Part shown: in pieces, positions 57,745 through 64,000 of the stretch | Layout of the letters: every line of letters begins with the position of its first letter | How positions within the stretch are numbered: the stretch's first letter is position 1 | Origin: Alphaproteobacteria bacterium | GTDB taxonomy: Bacteria > Pseudomonadota > Alphaproteobacteria > Sphingomonadales > Sphingomonadaceae | Direction: 5' to 3' | DNA: 64,000 nt | Assembly (NCBI GenBank): GCA_018823325.1 | Contig: JAHJIJ010000006.1 | Coordinates: forward strand, 244,790 to 308,789 | Position numbers and translations under genes: made by a program | Notes under the pieces: generated by a model | Seen by the model: only the letters and a program-made list of their open reading frames with translations | The model's database searches: none | What the model was told of the DNA's origin: nothing

Positions 57745-58179
57745 CTAAATGGACGCCTCCGATGCGCTCATTTCATTTTTCTCGTCACGTTTTTTCGGGG
57801 GCACCTTTGGCAAGGTAGCCGCGTAGAGGCTGAATAACATGGCGAGCGTGGAAGCCGGGCGAGACAGTTGGGCCTCTCCCGCAGCTACAGAGGGCAACTC
57901 AAGAGCCAGCGCAAACCAGAAGATCGCTCGGGCAACCCCGCTCTGGCCATAGGGCGCGTCTTTACGGAGGCCGACCGAAACAGTCTCACCGATAGCAATC
58001 AGTGCGATGAAGATGCTCCAGAACCACGTCCATTCTTCCGTGGTGAGGATCACGCCGCAAATCCAGATGAAGGCGCAGAGGCGACCAAAGGCCCATTTTG
58101 AACAGCCCGTCTCCTGACAAACCTTAATGATGATTGGCCAGAAGATGGTCTTAGCTAGCCACACGTCCAGGCGCTGCAC
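57745..58179 (-). CDS. Hypothetical membrane protein, 144 residues
   Basis: An unrecognised protein with about three hydrophobic segments (LCAFIWICGVILTT, FWSIFIALIAIGETVSVGL, AIFWFALALELPSV) and a Lys-rich C-terminus (PKVPPKKRDEKNE). The start is GTG 58179 with GGAGA six bases upstream. It is the first island gene right of tRNA-Gln and oriented towards it. Composition is less GC-rich than the core genes. Confidence 0.6.
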   Translation of the reverse strand: MQRLDVWLAKTIFWPIIIKVCQETGCSKWAFGRLCAFIWICGVILTTEEWTWFWSIFIALIAIGETVSVGLRKDAPYGQSGVARAIFWFALALELPSVAAGEAQLSRPASTLAMLFSLYAATLPKVPPKKRDEKNEMSASEASI

Positions 58180-58319
58180 GTCGAAATCTCCGAAGGTTGG
58201 GCCTCAAGAGCCCCGAATGACAGATAGCGGTTAAGATCAGGGTTGAACAATTGGATGGCTAGGCTGCGTAGACGAATTCGATAGCCGCTGGGGGACGGCG
58301 GCTATTCGGCATCTTGCCT

Positions 58320-58358
58320 AAAAGCGCACGTTCCGGACACGCCCAATTGCGGACATTG
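58320..58358 (+). repeat. Island intergenic repeat, partial copy
   Basis: AAAAGCGCACGTTCCGGACA followed by CGCCCAATTGCGGACATT, the right half of the element described at 59841. It ends 23 bases before the next gene. Confidence 0.7.
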
Positions 58359-58381
58359 CCCAGTTTTGAGATCATCCCTGA

Positions 58382-58771
58382 ATGCGGCCATCGAGCTTCC
58401 TTTTTATAAGTTGTGCTGCGCTTCTGTCCTGCGCTTCGAAACCAGTCCGAATAGCTTCCGACCGATGCTGGTCTGTCACCGTTGGCGATAAGGTTGAAGG
58501 CACAGCGGTCCTCTTCGCCTATGCAGGCACCGGATGCATCGAATGCGGCGCATCGGTCTCGGGCCGCGGGTGTCCGGGGGTAGGGTTTTCAACCGCCGAT
58601 GACACGGTGGATCAAGTTTATGATCGTATCGTGCAGTCAGCACCGGCAGATGACCTGGGATTTGTTCGGCAGGTCGTTTTCTTGTCAGGAGAGGTTGTTC
58701 CGAACGGAGCGACAGGGAAGCCAATGATCCGCGCCACTAGTTTGCGCGTCGTAACATCGAATGGCAGCTAA
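58382..58771 (+). CDS. Hypothetical lipoprotein, 129 residues
   Basis: A small exported protein. The N-terminal segment SSFLFISCAALLSC ends in a lipobox-like Cys (about residue 17), so it is probably a lipoprotein. Four further Cys occur within CIECGASVSGRGCPG and nearby. Unrecognised otherwise. No clear ribosome site precedes ATG 58382; the gene begins just after a copy of the island repeat and another copy follows it. Confidence 0.6.
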   Translation: MRPSSFLFISCAALLSCASKPVRIASDRCWSVTVGDKVEGTAVLFAYAGTGCIECGASVSGRGCPGVGFSTADDTVDQVYDRIVQSAPADDLGFVRQVVFLSGEVVPNGATGKPMIRATSLRVVTSNGS

Positions 58772-58797
58772 TTTATCGGTGCCGTCGAGAGCGGACG

Positions 58798-58916
58798 GGC
58801 CGCTTCCCACGACTTTCCGGACGTGGGAGAGGTCAAAACCTTGATCTGATAGCGGTCGTGGCAGCTATCCGGCCGACCGTGAGAAAAGTTGCCTTTCCGG
58901 ACACGCCCCCATTGCT
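58798..58916 (+). repeat. Island intergenic repeat
   Basis: CCGCTTCCCACGAC ... GCGGTCGTGGCAG ... TTTCCGGACACGCCCCCATT, colinear with the element at 59841 but diverged. It separates two small lipoprotein genes. Confidence 0.7.
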
Positions 58917-58947
58917 GCCGAGCAGTTTTTGGGACAATCCTAGAGAC

Positions 58948-59832
58948 ATGCCATTGTCCGGGTGCCTGCTAGCCATCCTGCTGAGCTTTGCCGTCACCGC
59001 CTGCGGCGTAGCGGGCAGTAAGCGTCATTCGGAAGAACAAGCTTCAGGAATGCCATATGCCGCAGCACCGGTAATTCCGGTTGCTGACGATGTGCGTTTC
59101 TTCGAGCGCCCTGCACTTCTGAGTGCCCTGCAGGCAACGAACCTGCCCATGCCCGAAGCCGTCCTGCTGGAGAGTGATCCATGGAATAGGGTTCTGGGTT
59201 CCGGCTCGCCGCATTTTGCCCTCTACGAAGACGGGTATGTCATCTACCTCGCGGATGGCGGCTATCGGAGCGTGCAATTGAACCCCGACGAACTGCGCTC
59301 ATTCCGAAAATCCTTGTCGGCCGCGCAAAATCCCGGGCTTTCGGGCGGCTATCGGGTCGCCTTGGCTACCGATCAGCCCGACAACGCTCTCCTGCTTTAC
59401 CGGGATCGGCCCATTTATCTGTCCGTCTACGGATCGCTCGACGATAGGGAGGTCATGTCGCGTCTGCCGCGTCCAGTGCGCGAAGCATTCAAAATGCTGC
59501 GTTCGTTCCGGCACGAGAAGTCCGAGCCATGGATGCCGGAGAAAATCGAGGTGATGATCTGGCCTTACGAATATGCTCCGGAACCTTCGATCCGATGGAA
59601 GAAGAATTGGGCCGGGTTGTCCGACCCCGAGACCGTTCGGCGCGGCGATAGTTACAGCCTGTTCCTGCCATCAACCGAATTGCCGACGCTCAATGCATTC
59701 CTCGCCAAGAGAAACCCGAGAGGTGCCGTCGAGATAGATGGCCGCAAATGGGCAGTGTCCATTCGCATCCCCTTTCCTCAGGAGCGGCTTTGGATGGCAC
59801 CAAACCCTGAGGTTTATTCGAGTTCGGACTAG
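58948..59832 (+). CDS. Hypothetical lipoprotein, 294 residues
   Basis: An exported protein with lipobox LLSFAVTAC (Cys about residue 18), then a 275-residue domain without recognised motifs. Aromatic-rich stretches such as HFALYEDGYVIYLADGGYRSV look like beta-structure. I set the start at ATG 58948, where the signal sequence begins; the frame is open 30 codons further, but that part is repeat sequence. Flanked on both sides by island repeats. Confidence 0.65.
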   Translation: MPLSGCLLAILLSFAVTACGVAGSKRHSEEQASGMPYAAAPVIPVADDVRFFERPALLSALQATNLPMPEAVLLESDPWNRVLGSGSPHFALYEDGYVIYLADGGYRSVQLNPDELRSFRKSLSAAQNPGLSGGYRVALATDQPDNALLLYRDRPIYLSVYGSLDDREVMSRLPRPVREAFKMLRSFRHEKSEPWMPEKIEVMIWPYEYAPEPSIRWKKNWAGLSDPETVRRGDSYSLFLPSTELPTLNAFLAKRNPRGAVEIDGRKWAVSIRIPFPQERLWMAPNPEVYSSSD

Positions 59833-59840
59833 GCTTGCAC

Positions 59841-59970
59841 GTCCGCTTCCCACGACAAACTTGCCGTTCGCCGTTGCTTGGTCAACGCTCGAAAGCGGTC
59901 ATGGCAGTTGTCCCACCTTTGGCGACAAAAGCGGACTTTCCGGACACGACAACATTGCGGACATTCGGCG
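59841..59970 (+). repeat. Island intergenic repeat, best copy
   Basis: About 130 bases: GTCCGCTTCCCACGACAAAC at the left, GAAAGCGGTCATGGCAGTTG in the middle and AAAAGCGGACTTTCCGGACA then CGACAACATTGCGGACATT at the right. GTCCGCTT and AAGCGGAC are inverted. Related copies lie at 27469 (inverted), 58320, 58798, 60279, 60712 and 61219. Confidence 0.8.
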
Positions 59971-59989
59971 CGGCTACGATAAGCGTTAA

Positions 59990-60250
59990 ATGAGCTACCC
60001 TACAAACTTACTCGACGCTGCACACGAGCACAGTATCCGGCACCGACAAGAGCTTGAGCGTAGTGCGGTCTGTGGATGCTTCTATTGCGGGGAGACCTTT
60101 GCGCCATCCGAGATAACAGACTGGTGCGATGATAAGGGTACAGCGCTCTGTCCGACCTGCGGCATCGACTCCATCATTGGTTCTGCTTCCGGCTATCCAG
60201 TTAGCGAAAAGCGCTTCCTCAGATCAATGCACGAGCGCTGGTTCGCCTAG
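59990..60250 (+). CDS. Small zinc-ribbon-like cytoplasmic protein, 86 residues
   Basis: Two CxxC-type pairs, in CGCFYCGETF and LCPTCGIDSIIG, suggest a zinc site. The spacing and the sequence EITDWCDDKGTALCPTCGID match a widespread small 'cytoplasmic protein' family of unknown function. ATG 59990 is preceded by no strong ribosome site. It sits as a single gene between two copies of the island repeat. Confidence 0.72.
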   Translation: MSYPTNLLDAAHEHSIRHRQELERSAVCGCFYCGETFAPSEITDWCDDKGTALCPTCGIDSIIGSASGYPVSEKRFLRSMHERWFA

Positions 60251-60278
60251 CTTTCTGATGGCCCCCACGCGATTCCTA

Positions 60279-60387
60279 CCGTTCGAGAGGTTTATGGTTT
60301 CACTTGCAAGCGGCCACGGCAGCTTACCAGGACCGCCGCGATGAGAGCTGACTGTCCGCACACGACGACATTGCGGGCATTGGGCGG
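60279..60387 (+). repeat. Island intergenic repeat, diverged copy
   Basis: CCGTTCGAG ... GCAAGCGGCCACGGCAG ... CTGTCCGCACACGACGACAT plus TGCGGGCATT, colinear with the element at 59841. Confidence 0.65.
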
Positions 60388-60423
60388 CTCACATAGCTTC
60401 ACTGACAATCATGGAGATCGTGC

Positions 60424-60678
60424 ATGTATCGACCACGACCGCTTGCTGCCGAGATCAGCGCATTATCTGAAAGAGTGCCGACCCCGGTAAGGGTGATTGT
60501 CGGCTTATGGATTGTTGCTGGCGCTATCTACGCTCTTGTAAACCCGTCGCTCGATGTTGTTCCAGCCCCGCTCGCCTTGGCAGTAGTAAGCCCGCTCTTG
60601 CTGGCAGTCGCTACCCTAATGATCTTCAATTTGTATCGCTTGATCTTCTGGATAGCGCACCTGGGGCATAAAAATTAA
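60424..60678 (+). CDS. Hypothetical small membrane protein, 84 residues
   Basis: Two predicted membrane helices (VIVGLWIVAGAIYALV and LALAVVSPLLLAVATLMIF) and a basic tail. Unrecognised. ATG 60424 is used; a GGAG lies ten bases upstream. It is another single gene bounded by island repeats. Confidence 0.55.
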   Translation: MYRPRPLAAEISALSERVPTPVRVIVGLWIVAGAIYALVNPSLDVVPAPLALAVVSPLLLAVATLMIFNLYRLIFWIAHLGHKN

Positions 60679-60711
60679 GTACTGCACTCTGCGGATCACA
60701 GAGCTTCGATC

Positions 60712-60840
60712 GTCCGCTCTCCACAACAAACTCGCCGTTCGCCGATCCTCTGTCCGCGCTCCCAGGCGGTCATGGGAGTCATCCGACCTTTGAGTATAAG
60801 AGCCGACTGACCGGACACGACAACCTTGCGGGCATTCAGC
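60712..60840 (+). repeat. Island intergenic repeat
   Basis: GTCCGCTCTCCACAACAAAC ... GGCGGTCATGGGAG ... CTGACCGGACACGACAACCT plus TGCGGGCATT. Good match to the element at 59841; it overlaps the last codons of the gene on the other strand. Confidence 0.75.
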
Positions 60841-61180
60841 CGCTAATCACCCGATAGTTCGGGTGACTGTCGAATCGTGAAGCGAAAGCTTCGAAGTCTA
60901 AATCGCTCGGTCGTAGAATGGTGAGGTTCTTAAGGGCATCGTGAATGGTCGCGGAAACATAGTGCTCAACCGAGCCGATAATATCATCCAGCATGCCGGT
61001 AAAATGGCTCGTTGTCGCCCAATCTTCTATGCCAGAACGGACCTCGTTATACTCTCGCATGTTGCATCCGCCGTTTATGTGAAACGACTTAGCACCGGGC
61101 CTTACCTCGGCAGGCCATTGTGCGATCACTAGGTTGAACGCCTCACAAAGCGTACTTCTTGGCACATCCAGAACATTCAC
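60836..61180 (-). CDS. Hypothetical protein, 114 residues
   Basis: An unrecognised soluble protein (VLDVPRSTLCEAFNLVIAQW, then MREYNEVRSGIEDWATTSHF). GTG 61180 has a full AGGAGG six bases upstream, which decides the start over longer frames. It is the only leftward gene within the repeat-separated series. Confidence 0.6.
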   Translation of the reverse strand: MNVLDVPRSTLCEAFNLVIAQWPAEVRPGAKSFHINGGCNMREYNEVRSGIEDWATTSHFTGMLDDIIGSVEHYVSATIHDALKNLTILRPSDLDFEAFASRFDSHPNYRVISG

Positions 61181-61218
61181 CCGCAGCCTCCTATGGCGGG
61201 GGGTAGCATATTCAGAAC

Positions 61219-61284
61219 GTCCGCTTCCCACAACGTTCCAGCCGTTCCGGCCCCCTCCTGCGAGCAATAAAAGCGGAGGTTCGT
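61219..61284 (+). repeat. Island intergenic repeat, partial copy
   Basis: GTCCGCTTCCCACAACGTTC ... AATAAAAGCGGAGGTTCG. It has the left end and the AAAAGCGGA block, but the distal CGGACACGACAA part is missing. Confidence 0.6.
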
Positions 61285-61380
61285 TCAGGTCAAAGATTTT
61301 AGCTCAGTTAGCCACCCCACTTTTGAGCAGCCCGATGTGACGGCCTTGCTTTTTCGTTGGGGCCTTATCACGATAGAGGC

Positions 61381-61974
61381 GTGTGCAATCTCTACAATCT
61401 CCGGGTCTCCCGTGAGGAGGTCAATCGGCACTTCAACGCCCCGGATGACCCGCGCTCCGCTGTTCAGATGGACAAGGACTATGTTGCCCCCGGCAAGCCC
61501 GGCTTAGTGGTTCGGGAGCAGGACGGTGCGCGAGTCACTTCCGCGATGCTGTGGGGTTTCCCGTTCAACGGCAGGCCGGTCACGAATGTCCGCAACTACA
61601 CCAGCCCATTCTGGAAATCCGCGCTCGTCAATCCTGAGCGGCGCTGTCTGGTGCCCGTCACAGAGTTTCAGGAATGGTCGGTCGCCCCGATGCCCGAGAC
61701 GGGCAAGAAGCGCCCCTTCTGGTTCCGGGTCCCTTCGGAGCCCATCTTTGCATTCGCCGGTATCTGGCGGCCCACTGAAGGCGACCCGGTGTTTTCCTTC
61801 CTCACCTGCGGATATGACGGCGACCCTGCCGCTCACATTGTCGGGGCAGTCCACCCCAAAGCCTGCCCGGTCATCCTTCACCCGGAAGACTATGAGCGTT
61901 GGCTAAGTGCTGATTTGGACGAGGCGCTCTCGCTGGCCGTCACCTATCCCAGCCAACTCATGGCGATGAGGTGA
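61381..61974 (+). CDS. SRAP-domain protein (YedK/HMCES family)
   Basis: A 197-residue protein that in homologues forms a covalent crosslink with abasic sites in single-stranded DNA. The start must be GTG 61381 so that Cys2 (M-C-N-L-Y-N) becomes the N-terminal nucleophile after Met removal. The active-site Glu lies in VTEFQEWS and the His in GAVHPKACPVIL; NVRNYTSPFW also matches. Length is normal. It lies in the island next to an HTH protein, a common location for SRAP genes in mobile DNA. Confidence 0.9.
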   Translation: MCNLYNLRVSREEVNRHFNAPDDPRSAVQMDKDYVAPGKPGLVVREQDGARVTSAMLWGFPFNGRPVTNVRNYTSPFWKSALVNPERRCLVPVTEFQEWSVAPMPETGKKRPFWFRVPSEPIFAFAGIWRPTEGDPVFSFLTCGYDGDPAAHIVGAVHPKACPVILHPEDYERWLSADLDEALSLAVTYPSQLMAMR

Positions 61975-62094
61975 GGGCGGCATTGAGTGACTGCGTTCCG
62001 CGTTTGTTCTATTCTCCTCCGACTCAAGAGGAGCCCCCATGTCGAGTGTCTCAACGCAACCGCCGGAGTGCCTTCGGCCTTATCCAGAACCCTC

Positions 62095-62418
62095 ATGAGC
62101 CCGGCCAAGCGTCGGAAGGGAGAGCAGCCGGTCATTCATGAGCCGCTGGTCTGGTCGGAAAGCTGCACCGTGGCCCGCATGATCCGCACCGGCACCGGCT
62201 GGCTGGACGCTTGGATGATGCAGCAGAGTGTTTCCATGTCCAAGCTGAGCAGGAAGTCCGGGCTGTCGATGGGGAGGTTGTGGGAGTTGGTGCAGGGTGC
62301 GGAGGTGGCTGAAGGGGAGCTTGAGAGGATGGCAGGAGTGTTGAGGACTGATCCGGGGAGCCTCGCCGCGTCTGTTCGGTATCGACCCTTTCAGAGGCAA
62401 AGCGCGGGACAGGCGTAG
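62095..62418 (+). CDS. Small helix-turn-helix protein, 107 residues
   Basis: The C-terminal half (QQSVSMSKLSRKSGLSMGRLWELVQG followed by AEGELERMAGVLRTDPGSL) reads as an XRE-like helix-turn-helix. The N-terminus is basic (SPAKRRKGEQ). No good ribosome site is seen for ATG 62095. It may be a transcriptional regulator of the island or the antitoxin of the next gene; neither is shown. Confidence 0.58.
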   Translation: MSPAKRRKGEQPVIHEPLVWSESCTVARMIRTGTGWLDAWMMQQSVSMSKLSRKSGLSMGRLWELVQGAEVAEGELERMAGVLRTDPGSLAASVRYRPFQRQSAGQA

Positions 62419-62467
62419 TCGTCATTGCTACGCCTGCTTTACGGCACGGATCGGAGACAGTTTCAAA

Positions 62468-62926
62468 ATGTCGGAAGCGCGTTTGCGTTACATCGCAGCC
62501 AAGAACTATTTCCAGTCAGCGCTCATGCTCTACAGGAGTCCCGATAGAGCCACGGGAGGGCGCGAGGTCATAACCATTCTCCCGCTGTGTATGCTCACTG
62601 CCTTCGCTTTGGAGTTGTATCTCAAAGCGTGGCTCCTTGCTTCCAATGAGCCGTCTAACCACGTCAGGGCCTACGGCCATCGGCTGAGAGACCTCGTCGA
62701 AAGTTGCATCAACCACGGTCTTCCATATCAGCCCGAGCTTCTGAAGCTCGTCGGTCAAGTCATGGAAGGGCACGGAGATTACACCTATCGCTACCTCGAA
62801 GCCGGGGGAGAGGAAAAATACCCCCCGGATTGGCCTCACGCTTTCGAGGTGCTGAGGTGGCTCGATACGGTCGTGGATGAAAAGGCAGGTGTGAGCGCAG
62901 CCCACGGATTAACCGCCGGCCACTAG
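62468..62926 (+). CDS. HEPN-like helical protein, 152 residues
   Basis: An all-helical protein. RLRYIAAKNYFQSALMLYRS followed by LCMLTAFALELYLKAWLLAS and YGHRLRDLVESC resembles the HEPN-type fold in which such residues build a small-molecule or RNA pocket. The canonical catalytic R-x4-6-H motif is not clearly present. It starts 50 bases after the HTH gene, so the two may form a unit. Confidence 0.62.
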   Translation: MSEARLRYIAAKNYFQSALMLYRSPDRATGGREVITILPLCMLTAFALELYLKAWLLASNEPSNHVRAYGHRLRDLVESCINHGLPYQPELLKLVGQVMEGHGDYTYRYLEAGGEEKYPPDWPHAFEVLRWLDTVVDEKAGVSAAHGLTAGH

Positions 62927-62988
62927 GCGAAAGCGGAAAACAAAAAAGCAGGGCATCAGGCGAACACGAGCAAACAGAGGCGTTACCT

Positions 62989-63570
62989 TCAGGGCTGTGC
63001 GCAATACCGCTTCACGGTCGCCAAGCTCAGTCCGAAGTGCTCCGCAGTCCCCTTAATGGACGCCCCGCGCTCCTGCCGCCACCTTCGCACCTCTGCCGCA
63101 TTCCCTGCAAACGGCCTCCCGAGGCTCTCTTTGCCCCGATGAGTCCTGCCGGTTTCCGCAAGAGCCCTTCGCGCTGCCTTCCGGCCCGCCTCGGTCCTCT
63201 CCGCAATCCTGCGGCGCTCCATCTCCGCCACCTGCGCCAGCACGGCAAGGATGAGCTCTCCGACCCCCCGGCCAATCGGCCCGATGCCGTGAACGTCCAC
63301 AGTGACGCCAGCGTCCAGAAGGCGCCGGACAGTGGCTTGGACGTCGATAGCGTCACGCCCGAGCCGGTCCACGGCATAGACGTGCAAGGTGTCTCCGCTC
63401 CTCACGCTCTTGAGCATTGCAGCGAAGCCGGGACGGTCTGCGGCCATGATGCCGCCGCTCACGCCCTCGTCTGTGAACTCCTGATCGAAGTCCCCGCCCA
63501 TTGCCGAGCGTTGAGCTTCAATCGACTGGTCTGCGGTCGAGACGCGATAGTAGGCGATGCGGTGCGACAT
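62989..63570 (-). CDS. Serine recombinase (resolvase/invertase)
   Basis: A 193-residue small serine recombinase. Ser11 in YYRVSTADQS is the nucleophile. VYAVDRLGRD supplies the conserved Asp/Arg pair, and GELILAVLAQVAEMERRRIAERTEAG is the long E helix. A C-terminal helix-turn-helix (ASIKGTAEHFGLSLATVKRY) binds DNA. Length is typical of transposon resolvases. The 100 bases before its start contain several GGCTCA half-sites that could be its res site. It is leftward, the last full gene of the window. Confidence 0.93.
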   Translation of the reverse strand: MSHRIAYYRVSTADQSIEAQRSAMGGDFDQEFTDEGVSGGIMAADRPGFAAMLKSVRSGDTLHVYAVDRLGRDAIDVQATVRRLLDAGVTVDVHGIGPIGRGVGELILAVLAQVAEMERRRIAERTEAGRKAARRALAETGRTHRGKESLGRPFAGNAAEVRRWRQERGASIKGTAEHFGLSLATVKRYCAQP

Positions 63571-63574
63571 GACT

Positions 63575-63677
63575 GGCTCACAAGTTAGAGGTCCTGATAA
63601 GCTGGCTCATATGCCCGGCTCATTTAATCTGTCAAGCTATGTTGTGAGCCTAGCGCGCAACTTACACCTTGTGAGCC
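63575..63677. other. Candidate res recombination site
   Basis: Five half-sites lie between the recombinase start and 63677: GGCTCACAAG (63575), GGCTCAT (63604), GGCTCAT (63617), TTGTGAGCC (63642) and CTTGTGAGCC (63668). The first and last are perfect ten-base inverted copies. This multi-subsite layout is typical of resolvase targets. Confidence 0.6.
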
Positions 63678-63864
63678 ATAGAGGCAGGAGGTGGATGAGA
63701 ACGGTTCGCCGCAAACGGGACTCGCTTGGACTCAGGGCCGTTCGGGTGAATGGCGGAAATCCTAGGCTGTGCTTCCCGGCGACGAAATAAGGCGCGCTAA
63801 CGAGGGTTTAATTCTGGCGACGGCGCCGAATCTGCCCGCTACTTGGTTGCCCTCCAATCTGCGC

Positions 63865-63953
63865 ATTTCGCGGAAGTTGGGCAGTGATTTCGCGCGATCT
63901 CGGGCACGCGTTTCACGGCATCGCGGGCAGCCATTTCGCGCCCTCGGGCAGGC
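63865..63953. repeat. Four tandem ~22-base repeats, possible IS end
   Basis: The unit ATTTCGCG-N(5-7)-GGGCA occurs at 63865, 63887, 63911 (TTTCACG variant) and 63933. Multiple repeats of about 20 bases at an end recall IS21-family elements, whose transposase gene would lie beyond the right edge. The remaining sequence to 64000 shows no gene. Confidence 0.45.
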
Positions 63954-64000
63954 TGGCCAACGGGTGTTATTGAGTCAGGGCTGAAGGCTTTGGTCAAGCA

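Noticed and set aside
58320..61284. Array considered as a classical integron
   Set aside because: No integron integrase and no GTTRRRY/RYYYAAC cores in the repeats; reported instead as cassette-like.
63557..63790. 77-codon rightward frame before the right edge
   Set aside because: It crosses the recombinase half-sites and resembles nothing; more likely non-coding res region.

Overview
The window looks like chromosomal DNA of a GC-rich alphaproteobacterium of the order Sphingomonadales. The evidence is a complete PhyR/NepR/EcfG general stress response locus, a TonB-dependent receptor, CHASE2-EAL signalling, oxidative L-arabinose catabolism, a PhoK-type phosphatase, and aromatic (lignin-type) catabolic genes resembling those of Sphingobium and Novosphingobium. 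No ribosomal RNA, CRISPR array or intact prophage is visible.

Layout. 1-6.4 kb: a leftward sugar block (partial GH51 arabinofuranosidase, sialate O-acetylesterase-like esterase, L-arabinose/D-galactose 1-dehydrogenase, FAH-fold AraD1 protein, alpha-ketoglutaric semialdehyde dehydrogenase). Two matching LacI-type operators lie upstream of its parts. 6.6-10.2 kb: a CPA2 antiporter, tRNA-Glu, tRNA-Ala and an RhlE-like helicase. 10.5-16.1 kb: the general stress response island with phyR, a CHASE/HisKA_2 kinase, a Dps protein, nepR, ecfG, an SdrG-like receiver and a GlsB/YeaQ protein. It carries four good EcfG-type promoter matches and a candidate sRNA with C-rich loops. 16.2-21.8 kb: a leftward set made of a double-glycine-leader peptide gene (33 codons), an unusually small HlyD-like adaptor, a C39-peptidase ABC exporter and a CHASE2-EAL c-di-GMP phosphodiesterase. 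This is my best candidate for an undescribed peptide secretion or signalling system. 22-39 kb: oxidoreductases, a hybrid kinase and aromatic metabolism (LigV-like dehydrogenase, PobR/PobA, SDRs, LigF-like and beta-class GSTs, TfdA-like dioxygenase, flavin monooxygenase, DUF3237), plus a GH13 alpha-glucosidase. 39.5-44.3 kb: a TonB receptor next to modE and modABC. 44.7-49.5 kb: a second ALDH/SnoaL/DUF3237 catabolic cluster. 49.7-57.4 kb: housekeeping genes (PhoK-like phosphatase, DsbD, TlyA, TspO, UbiK, YbjN, ProC, MarR).

57.5-64 kb is a decayed genomic island at the 3' end of tRNA-Gln. It holds an integrase stub, small hypothetical genes separated by copies of one intergenic repeat in a cassette-like arrangement, an SRAP protein, a HEPN-like protein, a serine recombinase with a candidate res site, and what looks like the end of an insertion sequence at the right edge.

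How parts cooperate. In the stress island, phosphorylated PhyR would sequester NepR and free EcfG. EcfG would then act on the GGAAC-N16/17-(C/A)GTT promoters in front of dps, the kinase gene, the DUF883-like gene and glsB. In the peptide locus, the exporter would cut the leader after Gly-Gly and release a 12-residue peptide. A link from that peptide to the CHASE2-EAL sensor is my inference from gene order only.
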